The notes under the pieces: generated by a model
Seen by the model: the letters and a program-made list of their open reading frames with translations, nothing else
Told to the model about the DNA's origin: nothing
The model's database searches: none
In this document: positions 10,426 through 22,701 of the stretch, in pieces
Layout: each line of letters begins with the position of its first letter
Position numbering within the stretch: position 1 is the stretch's first letter
Assembly: GCA_024663395.1 (NCBI GenBank)
Contig: JANFAH010000007.1
Location: 62,001 to 126,000 of the forward strand
Length of the DNA stretch: 64,000 bases
Reading direction: 5' to 3'
Source of the DNA: Pisolithus tinctorius
Lineage: Eukaryota > Basidiomycota > Agaricomycetes > Boletales > Pisolithaceae
Position numbers and translations under genes: made by a program

Positions 10426-11805
10426 TCGCTGGGAGACAGATTACTGCCATGGGCTTACCAGTTCAGTTCTGTGGGAATGGGTATGCATACTTACCAGGCC
10501 ATCCATGGGGAATCATTACAACTGGCTGGGACTGGCTTTCTGGAGGACATTTGCTTGTGTTGGAGGTGCGAGGTTTCTTTTCTGGGCGGGTCGTCGTGTA
10601 GTCCACATCATCATCTTCATTAGCATCTTCATTGTCAGGGCACAGGCTGCTGTGAGACCTTTTCTTTGTTTGTGTATGGGATGGATTCCATCGTGAGGGA
10701 GTGGTGGGTGTTTTCTCTTTAGGCCAACGGGGAGTTGCAAACATGCACCTTGTGTTTTTTGCATCGCTGACATACACCTTTTTGTTTCTGAATGCAGGGC
10801 ATGTTGGCATCGGTACACTTGTCGCAACAATTGTCGCTGGGAAGTGCGGTCAGCCCAGATGGTTCTGTCGCTGGATGTACCCCATCGCCAGGTTGACTCC
10901 TGCCTCGCCCTGTCGATTGAGGTGTTGGACAGCTAGACATACCTGGCCTGTCCATGTCCACGTCCTCCTCATCATCATCTTCCTCATCCAACTCATCAAC
11001 CTCCTCCTGCTTGACTAACTTAGGTTTTGGCGTCTGAGACCGACAAGCAGGCTGGTGTGAGCCAGAAGCAGCTACTTGTCACATCGATGGCCATCCCCAA
11101 GCAGGCTCGTAGCGAATGGTATCCCCTCCCATCTCTGCATCCTCATCCACCAGTTCATCCTCCCCATCGTCATCTCCAATCATCGCCTTCACTTCAGCAT
11201 CCGATGCCTTTTCTTTGCCTTTATGACTTGCGGCCTTTGGTAGTGTTTCCAACGATGGTTCTGCAGCGGGTGGGAAGGCAGACGTCTTGAAGCTGGTACG
11301 CTGCAAGTTGAAGTGTCTTTCGACAGTCTGCAGCCATGGATGGTCGTCGAAGGTGGCCTTGTCTGGGTGCATGATAAGTCTCCACTTCAGAAATGGGTGA
11401 CCCTCGTTCTCCTGTCCAACCCTCTCATGCCATTTGCAGAACCTTTCAGCCGCAATGATGGTGAGTGGGATCTCATGCATGATCCTCACAATTTTGTGCA
11501 TGGAATCCTATATTCCTCAGAGGTGTGATGTGTGGGGTGATATTCGGACTTACCACTACTTCCACTACACTGCTCACAGCCTCCTTCCAAGCCGCAAACC
11601 TTGGCTTGTCAGCCAAGTCCTTCATTCCAAGGACTTTCCAATCAATGATTTCAATGATGGAGTTCGCTGCGGCTGTGAGCTCGTCGTGTTTGGTGTAGGT
11701 CTTCATTGCGTTGTTGAGACATACGCAGGTAAGTTTGGAGTTGTCAGTGTGAGGTACTTTGCAGGAAATAATGCCAATGGAAGATGTGATGTGTAACTTC
11801 TGCAC
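10426..11805 (-). pseudogene. Zn2Cys6-like KDZ cargo gene, truncated second copy
   Basis: This is the reverse-strand paralogue of the gene at 26379-28834. The first exon (11805-11554) and the second exon frames match it almost residue for residue, including the DEEDDDEEDVDMDRPG acidic run and the cysteines CDKCTDANMPC...CQRC. It is cut at 10426 by the LTR retroelement and lacks the coiled-coil C-terminal part. Relative to the other copy it lacks about 5 nt just after the CQRC cysteines, shifting the frame (to the one carrying MFATPRWPKEK). Adjacent sequence to 12190 mirrors the promoter side of the other copy. Confidence 0.7.
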
Positions 11806-12189
11806 GTTTACTTTGTGTTTGTTGTTACCTGAAACCTTCCCACGGAGTATCTATGTCAACATGTAATACTCTGTTTGCTACAAAGTGGAAAGGATAGATT
11901 GCAGTACAATCCTATTACCACATACTTAATAGTAATTGCAATAGATTGGTGAAAGCATCAGGATGTACAGACTGGTCTCAAAGTTGTGGAATACATTCAT
12001 CATGCTGGCCATCCTGTGCACAGGATGTGACCTCTGACGGAATGCATGGAATACCACCTATCATTGCTCAGAACCATAAGACTATCTTCTGCATCAATGC
12101 GACCTATTGTATGGCCCAATACATTTGATCCCATGTCATTATTGACATAGCTATGGGTCCATCTGTATTTGTCGATCTGCCCGATCCTC

Positions 12190-14290
12190 CTTTACGTGTT
12201 AATCAGCCCAACCACACTGTCGACGGCTCCATTTATTTGATCCAACATGATCTTCAACATATGTACTGGCCCATCCATATGTGGTGATCACACAGATGAC
12301 ACCATAGATGGGCCTGTCTATATGATGCATCAAACTGCACGGATATGATGGACGGGCCCATGTGTATATGTCACTCTGCCTCATGATACTCTCGACGGGC
12401 CTGTGCATTTGATAGGACAGTATCTGTGCCTTAGTGACGGGCCTGTCTATGTGATGTGTGATAATGCCGGCATATGAAGGACGGGCCCGTTTGTATGCAT
12501 TGCTATGCTTGATCATACTCTTGACGGGCCTGTCCATATGATGTGTCATAATACACAGATATGACAGACGGGCCCTGTGTGTGTGTGTGTGTTGCTGAGC
12601 TTGATGATACTCTCGACGGGCCCATCCATTTGATGCAACATTATCCGTGCATCAGCGATGGGCATGTTTATATCAAGCATCATAATGCACGGATATGACA
12701 GACGGCCCTATGTGTATGTGTTGCTAATCTTGATGATACTCTCGACAGGCCTGTCAATTTGATGGGACATTATCCATGCCTTAGTTACGGACCTGCATGT
12801 ATATATCGCTATGCTTGACAATACTATCTATGGGCCTGTCTATTTCATGCGACATTATCCATGCCTTCCTGACGGGCCCATCTATATGATGTGTCATAAT
12901 GCACGCATATGATGGATAGGCCCATTTGTATGTGTTGCTATGCCTGATCATACTCCCGACAGGCCCATCCATTTGATGTGACATTATCCTTGCCTTCCTG
13001 ATGGGCCCATCTATATGATGCATCATAATGCACACATATGATGGATAGGCCCGTTTGTATGTGTTGCTATGCCTGATCATTCTCCCGATGGGCCCGTCCA
13101 TTTGATGTGACATTATCCTTCCCTTAGTAATGGGCCTGTTTATAATGCATCATAATACATGGATATGACAGACGGGCCCGTGTGTATGTGTTGCTATGCC
13201 TGATGATACTCTTGATGGGCCTGTCCATTTGATAGGACAGTATCCGTGCCTTAGTAACAGGCCTGTTCATATAATGCATCATAATACATGGATATGACAG
13301 ACGGGCCCATTTGTATGTGTTGCTATGCCTGATGATACTCCCAACATGCCTGTCCATTTGATGTGACATTATCCTTGCCTTAGCAACGGGCCTGTGCATA
13401 TAATGCATCATAATACACAGATATGATGGATGGGCCCGTGTGTATGTGTTGCTATGCCTGATGATACTCTCAACAGGCCCGTCCATTTGATGTGACATTA
13501 TCTTGCCTTAGTAATGGGCCTGTTCATATAATGTGTCATAATACACGGATATGACAGGTGGGCCCGTGTGTATGTGTTGCTATGCCTGATCATACCCACA
13601 ACGGTCCTGTTCATTCTATGTGACCTTATCTACCACCTGGTGATGGCTCCATCCTTATGCATTGCCTGCTGGATGATCCGATGATACTATCGACGGGCCC
13701 GTCCTTATGTGTTGATCTGCCAGATCATACCATCACTGGGCCCTTTCATTTGATTTGACGCCATCCACGATATGATGACAGTCCTGTAGTTACCTCTTCG
13801 TCTGCCTGATAATACTCTCAACTATCCCATCCGTTTGATTCCGCATTATCTATGTCATGGCAATGGGCCCATCTATATCATGCATCATAATCCATAATAT
13901 GTCTGACAGGCCATCCATCTGATGCAGCATCATCAGCAATATCATGCACAGGCCCGTCCATTTGATGTACCACCATCTGCAATATGCTGAATGGGCTGGT
14001 ATATATGTTGTGATTGGGCCGATCAAACCATCGATGGGCCCATCTATTTGTTCCCGTGTTGTTTGCGATGGGCCTGTCAATTTGTTGCGACACTGCATCC
14101 TCCAAATGTCAGAAGGGCCTGCACATAGTTGTGACAGCTCTGTCATGGGCCTGCTCTTATGTTGCTGTCACTCTGGGTCCTCAGGCCTGTTTATGTGTCA
14201 TGGCTTAATTAATTTGACAGGCCCACGCCGGGCTTTATATGAGTAATGTTAATTTGGCACACAGGCTACCCATATGTTGTGACTAAGCGT
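12190..14290. repeat. KDZ subterminal array of GGGCCC palindromes (copy 2)
   Basis: Several dozen variants of GACGGGCCCGTC recur every 42-44 bp through much of the block, with a higher-order unit of 129 bp (three sites) between about 12780 and 13560. An unaltered site is at 13692-13703. Variants are mostly GATGGG or GACAGG on the left half and CCTGTC or CCCATC on the right half, i.e. C-to-T at either CpG on either strand. Because 129 is divisible by three, long minus-strand frames with a 43-residue repeat (MSHQMDGP...) run through it. These are by-products, not genes. Confidence 0.8.
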
Positions 14291-14906
14291 GACTACATTA
14301 TGTGAAAAGAAAGGAGGTGACTTGCCAGTGTGCAGAACTTGCTTTGAATCCCACTGCATTCCTTCTTAATTGTGGTGCAGAGCACCTGTTCATGCACTGG
14401 GTTCCCAAACACATTCTGGAATCCCAGGGTGTCTGCATGTGACTTGAGCCGATCCTACCATCAGCGCACAATGAGTGAGATAGCACAGCATAGAAAGTGA
14501 AGGGCCTCACCTCCACATTGACGTGCAGCATCTTGTATTTGGTGTGCCCAGCTTGGACGAGCATATCCTTGCAGGTGATAGCTACTTGCATCTGATGATG
14601 ATCAATGATCATCTGCAGGCCATCATAGATATGGAACATACCATCTGGTCTGCGCTAAGCTGAAATCCACCTTTGAGCCCGGAGGTCACCTTCTGCACAG
14701 CGGTCTTTGTGCTTGCTGATTCCACCTTGATTTCTTCAATCCCATTTAAAATTTTGTAGTTAGTGGCCTGCTGCCAGATCCGCAACCAAAGATCTGCGGC
14801 ATTTAGTTTCCTCCCAACCTTGATATGATATGTCAATGAGCATAAGGGAAATAAAAATATGCTGACTTAAATGATGTGGCTTACATCGATGAACGTGCTA
14901 AGCTCC

Positions 14907-14923
14907 AAGAACTGTGCTGCTTT
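14907..14923. repeat. LINE target-site duplication, left copy
   Basis: AAGAACTGTGCTGCTTT here is repeated exactly at 22702-22718, directly after the poly-A tract. A 17-bp perfect duplication is typical of target-primed LINE integration. Confidence 0.9.
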
Positions 14924-15431
14924 GGGGGCCTCTTGAACTCGTACCACCATGTGTGAGTTGAGTGGCACCAATCATTGGTGCCCTCAACATCTTCAATCAT
15001 CCCCAATCAGAGATGTACTCCCACCTGAGTGCAGAATCCCCCTGTGCCAGGAAGCCCCCCATGACGACTACTACTACTATGGCTACATCTACAGATCCCA
15101 TTGAGTCGCAATCATGTTGCCACTCATAGTAAAAAGGCCAATTGCCTGGTCCGTCTCATAGTCAAATTACCAATACGTACCATCTTACCTATACACCAGA
15201 AACGTATCCCCCCAGATGCATCGCGCAGCGTTCAATCCTAACGCTGATTCCTCTACGAAATCTCACCCATCCTCCATGGTGAACAGTATGTGCCACTCCC
15301 CATGACACATCATATCTGTCCTAAGCGAACACCAAGACTCTACACAAAGGCCCCCTTGCCTTGTACATCAACAAAGGACACAACATGAGGCGCCACTGCT
15401 TTCAACACAAAGGAATGGACTGCTTATAAGT

Positions 15432-16745
15432 ATGTCAATTGCCTCCACACCATCCATGAGTGAAAACTACATCTCCACCGGAAGCAGGGAAAATAAACAC
15501 CCCTGTGCTCCCTCTCAACCCAAAATGCCTCATCTGCAGAAACGCTCCCAACTCCCTCCACCCGACCACGACTCCCACACTATGCACTGCGCCATGACCT
15601 CTCCCTCAACAATCGAGGTGCCACCCCAGCCCTCTATACCCCTGCCTCCAACACCAAATATGACCCCCCCTGTGGCTCCAACAGAGGCAACCCCACAGGT
15701 ACCCCCAATGCAACTTGGTGCATCACCCTGCACCTGTAAGCAGACACGCTACTCACTACCCACAGCTTCACCCCTCTTAGAGATTACCCCATGCCCCCTG
15801 AATGGATTTCCCATTCCCCAGATTTGCGATCCCATCACTGAGGGCCTTGATGAAATGCTCCTGACCGCCTGGATGAACAAACCTGGCCCCAAAGCCTGGG
15901 TAAGACCCTGGAGGGCTAAATTCGAACATGACACAGAGGCCACCTGGTCAAAACTAAGAACATTGATCCAACGTGTCGTAGGAAAGGATGCATCCACAAA
16001 CCTCGTCATTAGTACTCCCCAGCAGGACAGCACCTTTACCACTGAGCGCAACCCACTGCCTTGGCACTTCCTAATCTCAGGGTTATCCCAGGAAGCCACG
16101 ACCTTCTTGGTAAACCTCCAAGTTATCTCCACCCCTGATATCATGGTCTTTACACTTCCCTTTGTCCAACCCACTCCCACCTTCCTCTGCACCCTTGAGA
16201 ACTTCACTCTCCCTGACTCCCCAGAAAGCAATGCTATAGTTGCTGATGTCGTCAGACATGCCATGCAATCTGATGATATCATCCCAGAATTCATCAGAGG
16301 CTTGGACTCCAACCCGGACGTGCTACCAACCTTAATCAACTCGATCCACATCACCAGCATCCATATCACCAACAATGTCGCTCGTAAGCAAATGCTTTGG
16401 AACGTTTACTGCTCCTACACCCTGACCTTTCTAACCCTTGAAAAACACTTCCTCTGGCGCTGCCTCATCCGAAACCTGCACTTCCACTCAGAGGATCACG
16501 GTATGGGAGCAGTCCATTTCGGTGAGAAACAATTCAGATGCATGGGATGCAAGTCACTTGACCACCCAACCAGTCTCTGCCCCTTCCCCGTGGTCCCAGG
16601 ATGGCTCAGACCCAAACCCCAACTCGTAGCCTCCCTCCCTGCCAAGCTGACCTCCACCCCCAAACCAACTAGGGGCCATAACTCAACCAGAGGCGGAAGA
16701 GGTGCTCCTCGTGGTAGACTGGCCAGAGGAGGCCTGCGTTACTAA
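15432..16745 (+). CDS. LINE ORF1, CCHC zinc-knuckle RNA-binding protein
   Basis: This uninterrupted frame has 437 residues. The first ~110 residues are Pro/Thr/Ser-rich and disordered. Residues ~150-350 are the better-ordered core. Near residue 375 a knuckle reads CMGCKSLDHPTSLC (C-x2-C-x4-H-x4-C), followed by an RG-rich basic tail (GRGAPRGRLARGG). Such proteins bind the LINE transcript to form the retrotransposition particle. In contrast to ORF2 it has no internal stop. The ATG at 15432 is the first in a frame that reaches the knuckle. Confidence 0.8.
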   Translation: MSIASTPSMSENYISTGSRENKHPCAPSQPKMPHLQKRSQLPPPDHDSHTMHCAMTSPSTIEVPPQPSIPLPPTPNMTPPVAPTEATPQVPPMQLGASPCTCKQTRYSLPTASPLLEITPCPLNGFPIPQICDPITEGLDEMLLTAWMNKPGPKAWVRPWRAKFEHDTEATWSKLRTLIQRVVGKDASTNLVISTPQQDSTFTTERNPLPWHFLISGLSQEATTFLVNLQVISTPDIMVFTLPFVQPTPTFLCTLENFTLPDSPESNAIVADVVRHAMQSDDIIPEFIRGLDSNPDVLPTLINSIHITSIHITNNVARKQMLWNVYCSYTLTFLTLEKHFLWRCLIRNLHFHSEDHGMGAVHFGEKQFRCMGCKSLDHPTSLCPFPVVPGWLRPKPQLVASLPAKLTSTPKPTRGHNSTRGGRGAPRGRLARGGLRY

Positions 16746-17384
16746 TCTCGCACTAGAAACAACTACTACCCCAATCCAATAGCTATATGCCATCCATGTT
16801 TCTACAAATAGTACCCATGTTACCTACAGACCATGCACTAACCTGACAACTCTACAAATGTCTATACAAACCCTTTCTCACCATATCCTAACACTCTAAG
16901 GTGCCCCAAGCGAATCGTCCTGTCACCCCTGAACACCACGACCACCATTGCGAGTGCGGCTACTCACCACTGAGGGACGAGTAGCCTCCAGGTACACACC
17001 CTGGTAAGCATGGTACCCCCAGCATCGACGAGGGCCCAAATTTACTGGCTCTGACCTTGATCGGAGTGCAGGAAAGCCCTGGATGCAAATGGTTCCCGGA
17101 CTGACCTCAGTGTTATAGTGTGACCTCTCCCCTCAAGTTGTTGAACCCAGCTGAAGCACAAGCCTGGATGCTGCTGGATGGTAATTCCAGCCCTTCTTGG
17201 AGGGCTAGTCACTCTTCAGGTAAGGTAATCACTGACCACACACATTAACACACACAGAGAATATACACCTGGTACTTCTTCCAACAACAGTTACCTCTCT
17301 CCTCCCAGCCCCAGAGAGAGTGTTGAGATTTCAGCTGCCGATCCTGCCCTCGATGATGGGGCTGGGAGTTGGGGCAGATCCTCG

Positions 17385-20300
17385 GTGAGTGGCCACACCT
17401 ACACCACTCCTCCACCCTCCCATAGTGAAATACCTCGCTACACAACTCCTGCAGTCATGCCCACACGGGCACCCCCCGTCCTAGGGAAAAACCAAACCCT
17501 GGCGAACAGAGGTCAACACCTGACCATCACTCATCCTACCCCCAGGCCACCTGGCCGATGGAGACACTCTCCACCTCACACACAGAGTGCATGCCTTTGT
17601 GTTACAGTGCCTATTCCCCCACCAACACAACAGAGAACAAATAAACATGTACGCTCTAACATCAAAATAGCATCCTTAAACATGAAAGGTTGTTTCCATG
17701 AAGGTAATGATAAATGGCTCCACATCAACCAGCAAATGAGGGATGACCGCCTGGCGATTCTGGCCCTACAGGAAACCCATTTAGACGCAACCCAAGCTGC
17801 CTCCCTCAATGATACCTTCACAGACACGCTACATGTCATAACCAGCATTGACCTGGCCCACCCTGCTGCAAAAGGTGTCGCAATTGCCTTTAACAAATGC
17901 CTAGTGAAAACACGCAAGGTGAAAACCCATGACATAGTACCTGGAAGAGTGCTGCTAATAACAATGCCCTGGTATCAACAGGAGAAACTAAATATCCTAA
18001 ATGTATATGCCCCAAACAACCCATCAGAAAACCAACATTTCTGGGAGACAATCCATGACAATATAATCAACCTACCCCAGCCGGACATGATGCTAGGGGA
18101 CTTCAACATTGTAGAAGACTCAATTGACCGAATACCTGCCCACCCAGACCACACCAATGCAGTGAATGCCCTCAGAGCCCTAAAGTCTCACCTCAACTTA
18201 CAGGATGGATGGTGCCAAACAAATCCATCCGATTTAACATTCACATATGCCCAATCCACCAGACAAGGTGGGCGAGTTTCTCGCATTGACCATATTTACA
18301 CGCTAGAGAGTATGATCCCCTTCTGCAAGGAATGGTCGATAGACCCCCCTGCCATCCACACCGACCACGAAATGGTATCGGTCCATGTATCAAAACATAG
18401 CCTACCCTTTATAGGTAAGGGCAGATGGACCCTAAACCCAAACCTCCTGAAAGATAAAAATGTTTGTACAGAAATCAAGAAAGAGGCAATCAACCTCTCC
18501 CACAAACTCCGCACGTGCCACCCATCCACCCGCTCTGCATCAGAGAACCCTCAAGTGATTTTCAAGTCCTTTAAAAACAATGTCATACGAATACTACGTA
18601 ACCGCACTCGCACCCTACTACCAACCATGTTGAAAAAGATAACCAACCTACAAGATAAACTCCACACTACCCTAAACAACATGACCCTATGCAATGCAAC
18701 CAAACTCCAGGAATGTAGTGAACTCTGGGAGGACATAGCTCGGTTAAGACTAGTACGACATGCCAATATACGAGACCACACATCACTCAGAGTATGTATA
18801 GAATGCAAATCCCTGACGAGTAAACTCTGGGCTAAGTCTGGAAAAGACATCAAACCCAAAGACATGATCATCGAACTTCATGACCTGTCATCGTCGTCAG
18901 ACAACCCCAAATACTGTACAAGATCTGATGAGATGGCCTCAATAGCCAAATCCTTCTACAACGACCTTCAACAGGCCAACCTCCGCCCCCAAGATGAACG
19001 TGCATGGGCAATGGAGGAAGTTCTAGAGTACATCGAAGTCAGCCTCCCACCAGATGAAGTTGAAGCCCTTGACAAAAGCATATCCCAGACCGAAATAGAC
19101 ACCACTTTATGACAACTACCATGCAGTAAAGCAGCTGGCCTTGATGGCCTACCATATGAATTCTGGAAATGGCTGGCAACCCTACCCCCATTGGATAACA
19201 ATGATGCCCCCTGGAATGTGGCCGCCAAATTGTTCTGCCTCTCCGAATGCCTAGCCCAAGTCTTCAATGATATACAACACCATGGGGTTGATCCGACAAC
19301 CAGTTTCTCTGAAGGCTGGATATGCCCTCTCTACAAGAAGAAAGACAGGCGGGAAATCACCAACTATAGGCCTATAACGCTACTCAACTCAGACTACAAA
19401 CTCTTCACAAAAATACTGGCAATATGACTGGCACATGTGGCCCTGCTAATCATTCACAAGAACCAGGCAGGATTCCTGCCAGGTCAAAGTATCACTGACC
19501 AAATCTGTCTCACACAGATGATACTGCACTACGCTGAAGCAACTGAGGAAAACAGCACTATAATCACTCTAGACCAAGAGAAAGCCTATGACAAAGTCAT
19601 GCATGACTACCTATGGAGAGTTCTAGACAAATTTGGCCTCCCCCTTTCCTTCCAGAACACAGTTAAATCTCTGTACAAATCAGCTGAAACAATCATTATA
19701 GTCAACAGTGAAGCCAGTTTGAGTTTCCAAGTTACCAGAGGAGTACGTCAAGGTGACCCCCTCTCCTGTCTGCTTTTCGACATCACTATCAAACCTCTCG
19801 CAGAAATGCTCAGATGTTCTCCCTTATCAGGCTTCAAATCCCCTAACACCCTACATTGATCAATAGTCTCTATGTTTGCCGACAATACCACAGTGTACCT
19901 ATCTGCTATGGACGATGTAAATGTGCTCAATGACATTCTATCCAAATGGTGCTGCGCCTCTGGAGCCAAGTTTAACATTGATAAAACCGAAATCATACCA
20001 ATCGGCACTCAAAGTTACTGCCTCTCACTAGCTGAATCCACAAAACTAAACCCTACATCCACAGCCTTCCCCCTGACTGTCAGAATAGCATGCGATGGTC
20101 AGGCAGTCTGCATACTCGGAGCCTGGCTTGGTAATAAAGTAAATGAGCCATCAGTATGGTCACCAATTCTTGAAAAGCTAGAATCGTGCCTGTGGAAATG
20201 GAACACCTGCAATCCCTTGATCAAGGGAAGAAGAACAATAATCCAATGGACTTTTGGATCCATGACCCAGTACCTCACATGCATCCAAGGAATGCCAAGA

Positions 20301-22487
20301 AGCACAGAAGACTTCCTTACCAAACAACTGAAACACTTTGCCTGGGACTCTAACAGCAAGTCTAACATCAATTTTGACGTCCTATGCACTCCCATCACTA
20401 TAGGTGGGAAAGGAATCCTAAACCTCAGACTCCAAAACAAAGCTATAGAAATGGTTTGGCTAAAAAAGCTCCTATCATCTAACCCCCCAGCATGGGTAGC
20501 CTTTGCCCATGAACTCCTATGAATAGCCGTGGCACCATCCCCTACCTCAAAACCCAACGCCAGAACAAACTATTTCCTCCAATCCTGGCCAATAACCACA
20601 TCTAAACTACCCCCTCCACTTAACCGCTGTATAATACTAGCAAAGAAATATAACTTGAAACTGGATGCACTGTACTTTCACCTGGACGTGCTTGGAGCAA
20701 TGCCAGTATGGTTCCATACAGGCACTCTTCCCAGATTAAAGAAACTGAATAACTACTTCTACGCCCAATGCATTTGAGACCACCATAAGGTAACTAAAGT
20801 GAGAGAAGCATGGGCACTAGCCCAGATGCCTTTCAGTGCCACCCACAGTCGCACAGGGTCCTGCACTTGTGAAAACTGCGTCTCCCTCCATAACACAGCT
20901 GGATGCCTAAAACCTTTCAAATGTGTAGAGACCGCCTCAGACATCACCAAGTGTATACCATACAAATGGTTACCGCTACCTATCCCCCCAAGAACGAGCC
21001 CAGACCTATCGGGGGAGGAACTCACACAGAACCGGGCACTCCTTGAAGAAAAAGGTGTCCTCACCTTCGACCCCACCCTCATCGAGACTGGCCCTATCGA
21101 AAACGCCTTCTGCATACTATGCCCTCCACAGCTATGAATGGAGTCTCCCACAGCCCAACAGATTTCCCCAGATGCCATAACCCACCCCATGATTGAAGTG
21201 TCATATGGTTCACACACCATGATCAATGAAGATGGAGAGCGAATCTCCAGCGGAAGTGCCTTCTTCGCACACAACGACCCACACAACATGACCATCTGCA
21301 TAGCTGATGACCACACAAGCTGCGACACTGGCTCCCTGAGCATCATCCTAGAAACAATCAGGAAGATCGACCACTTCGTCCCCCTGACAGCTCACATTAG
21401 CTCTATCTCAATTGTCAAAAACCTAACTGTTAACCTACCCAAAAACAAAGATCAAGATTGGTACCACTGTATTGATGCCCACCTATACCATGCATTAGCA
21501 GCACTGTTGCAACTACGTAGCGCTCGCACTTACCTCCAGGCTTGGGATGCAAGTACCCTGAGCGCAGAACAATCCACTGCATCTAGTATGGCTAAATTAG
21601 CATTATCTCCCCCCTCCATGTCAGTTGTCGATAAATCCCTCGACCCACGATTCTCCATCTGAGGGCTACAACTATCAGCAGGATCCCAACGAAATTTCCA
21701 CTGTGCCCTGATCACTCACCACATCACGAACCACACAGAAACAAATAGGCAAATGAATATCAACCTTGCTATAGCCCAACACGCCATGTGAAGCATGTGG
21801 GGTAGCACACCACAGGCAGCAGACCTATGGAAAAGCATAAGAGATAAGGACATACCTGTCAAAGTCTGCAACTTCCTTTGGAAATGCCTCCATGGATGCT
21901 ACAAAATCAGTGAATACTGGCTTAAAATTCCATCCTACGAAACCAGGGGGTTGTGCCTCCTATGTGGTGAAATAGAATCAATGTCTCACATCCTAATAGA
22001 ATGCCCACACTCACCTTTCATCGCCACAATATGGCCCTTGGCAGAATGCCTATGGTCAATGTGTGGTTCAAACTGGCCCACCTTGAGTTTTGGTATCATC
22101 CTTGGCGCCAGCTGCACAGATTTCCATCATAATGGGAAAAAACTGAAGGGCGACAACAGGTTATTCAAGACCCTGGCCCTGGAATCTGCGCACCTAATAT
22201 GGAAATTGCGCTGCGACTGGGTCATAAATAAAGGCATGCCCGAGAGCATCCCTTCCAATGATGAAATACATAACAGATGGGTACATGCTGTTAATCTTAG
22301 ACTAAAATTCGACCATCTGCAGACAGATGTCCAATGCTATGGGAGTAAAGCCTTAAAACAAGACTTAGTTCTCCAAACTTGGTGAGGCACATTGCTAAAT
22401 GAGGAAAATCTTCCAGATAATTGGATCCGGAAGTCAGGGGTTTTAGTGGGTATTACACCTCAGCGCCCTCCAGGGCGTGGTAGATGA
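17385..22487 (+). pseudogene. LINE ORF2: endonuclease, reverse transcriptase, RNase H; nine in-frame TGA stops
   Basis: One frame holds from 17385 to a terminal TGA at 22485 (about 1,700 codons). The APE-type endonuclease lies at residues ~92-340: IKIASLNMKG, QETH with Glu130, GDFNIVED, RIDHIYT, HTDHEM. The reverse transcriptase follows: NYRPITLLNSDYK, GFLPGQSITDQI, TLDQEKAYDKV, RGVRQGDPLS and the catalytic box FADN, where FADD is usual. An RNase H-like segment is at 21138-21660 and a zf-RVT-like CLLCGEIESMSHILIECP near 21955. Internal stops at 19110, 19425, 19857, 20520, 20775, 21135, 21660, 21789 and 22383 are all TGA; no TAA, TAG or frameshift was seen. Confidence 0.85.
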
Positions 22488-22678
22488 CTACCAACGAGGT
22501 GGGGAGTCCCACACTACCTTAACCGGTGTGCATAAAGCATTTCCCCTGGGTGTTTTTCAGCAGGTTACCTATGACAAATATGCTTAAGTCCTATCTATGC
22601 TACCTGGGCGAAATTCCCAAACCCCATGTGCTACAAAGGGGCTGACATGGTCAGCTGCCTTTCTAGCGACACATCCAC

Positions 22679-22701
22679 CAAAAAAAAAAAAAAAAAAAAA
22701 A
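22679..22701 (+). other. LINE poly-A tail
   Basis: A run of A residues follows GACACATCCACC at the 3' end of the LINE and abuts the right target duplication at 22702-22718. It marks the element as transcribed from the plus strand. Confidence 0.85.

Larger units (their letters stand above)
10426..14290 (-). mobile_element. end fragment of a second KDZ element copy (head-to-head)
   Basis: The segment 10426-13450 is an inverted, imperfect copy of 24701-27770: the same gene, spacer and palindrome array in reverse orientation. It continues through more array to a terminal block at about 14040-14290. That block matches 42430-42605, the outer end of the fuller element, in the same outward orientation. 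This is what two separately inserted elements in opposite orientation would give. The exact terminus and any target duplication are not resolved; similarity to the other end stops near GTGACTACAT. Confidence 0.65.
14924..22701 (+). mobile_element. near full-length LINE (Tad-like non-LTR retrotransposon)
   Basis: This 7.8-kb element has a 5' leader (14924-15431), an ORF1 with a CCHC knuckle, an ORF2 with endonuclease, reverse transcriptase, RNase H and a C-terminal zinc motif, a short 3' UTR, and a poly-A tract (22679-22701) abutting a 17-bp target duplication. Having both a gag-like CCHC ORF1 and an RNase H in ORF2 fits the fungal Tad clade. ORF2 is inactivated by nine in-frame TGA codons and by a change in the reverse-transcriptase active site. 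The precise 3' border is ambiguous by a base because poly-A merges with the duplication. Confidence 0.9.

Noticed and set aside
12781..13498. Long open frames with 43-residue MSHQMDGP repeats (also 24656-25985 on the plus strand)
   Set aside because: They arise because the 129-bp array unit is divisible by three. Similar frames appear on other strands and frames, and the units carry palindromes and CpG decay rather than protein-like substitution.
12190..14290. Regularly spaced repeats resembling a CRISPR array
   Set aside because: The repeated core is short, palindromic and variable, the intervening sequence is itself repeated, and the DNA is eukaryotic with introns and a LINE.
17385..22487. 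Reassignment of TGA as a sense codon
   Set aside because: Host genes in the window appear to use TGA as a stop (for example the PDAT gene at 48955), and the LINE TGAs are explained by CpG transition of CGA.
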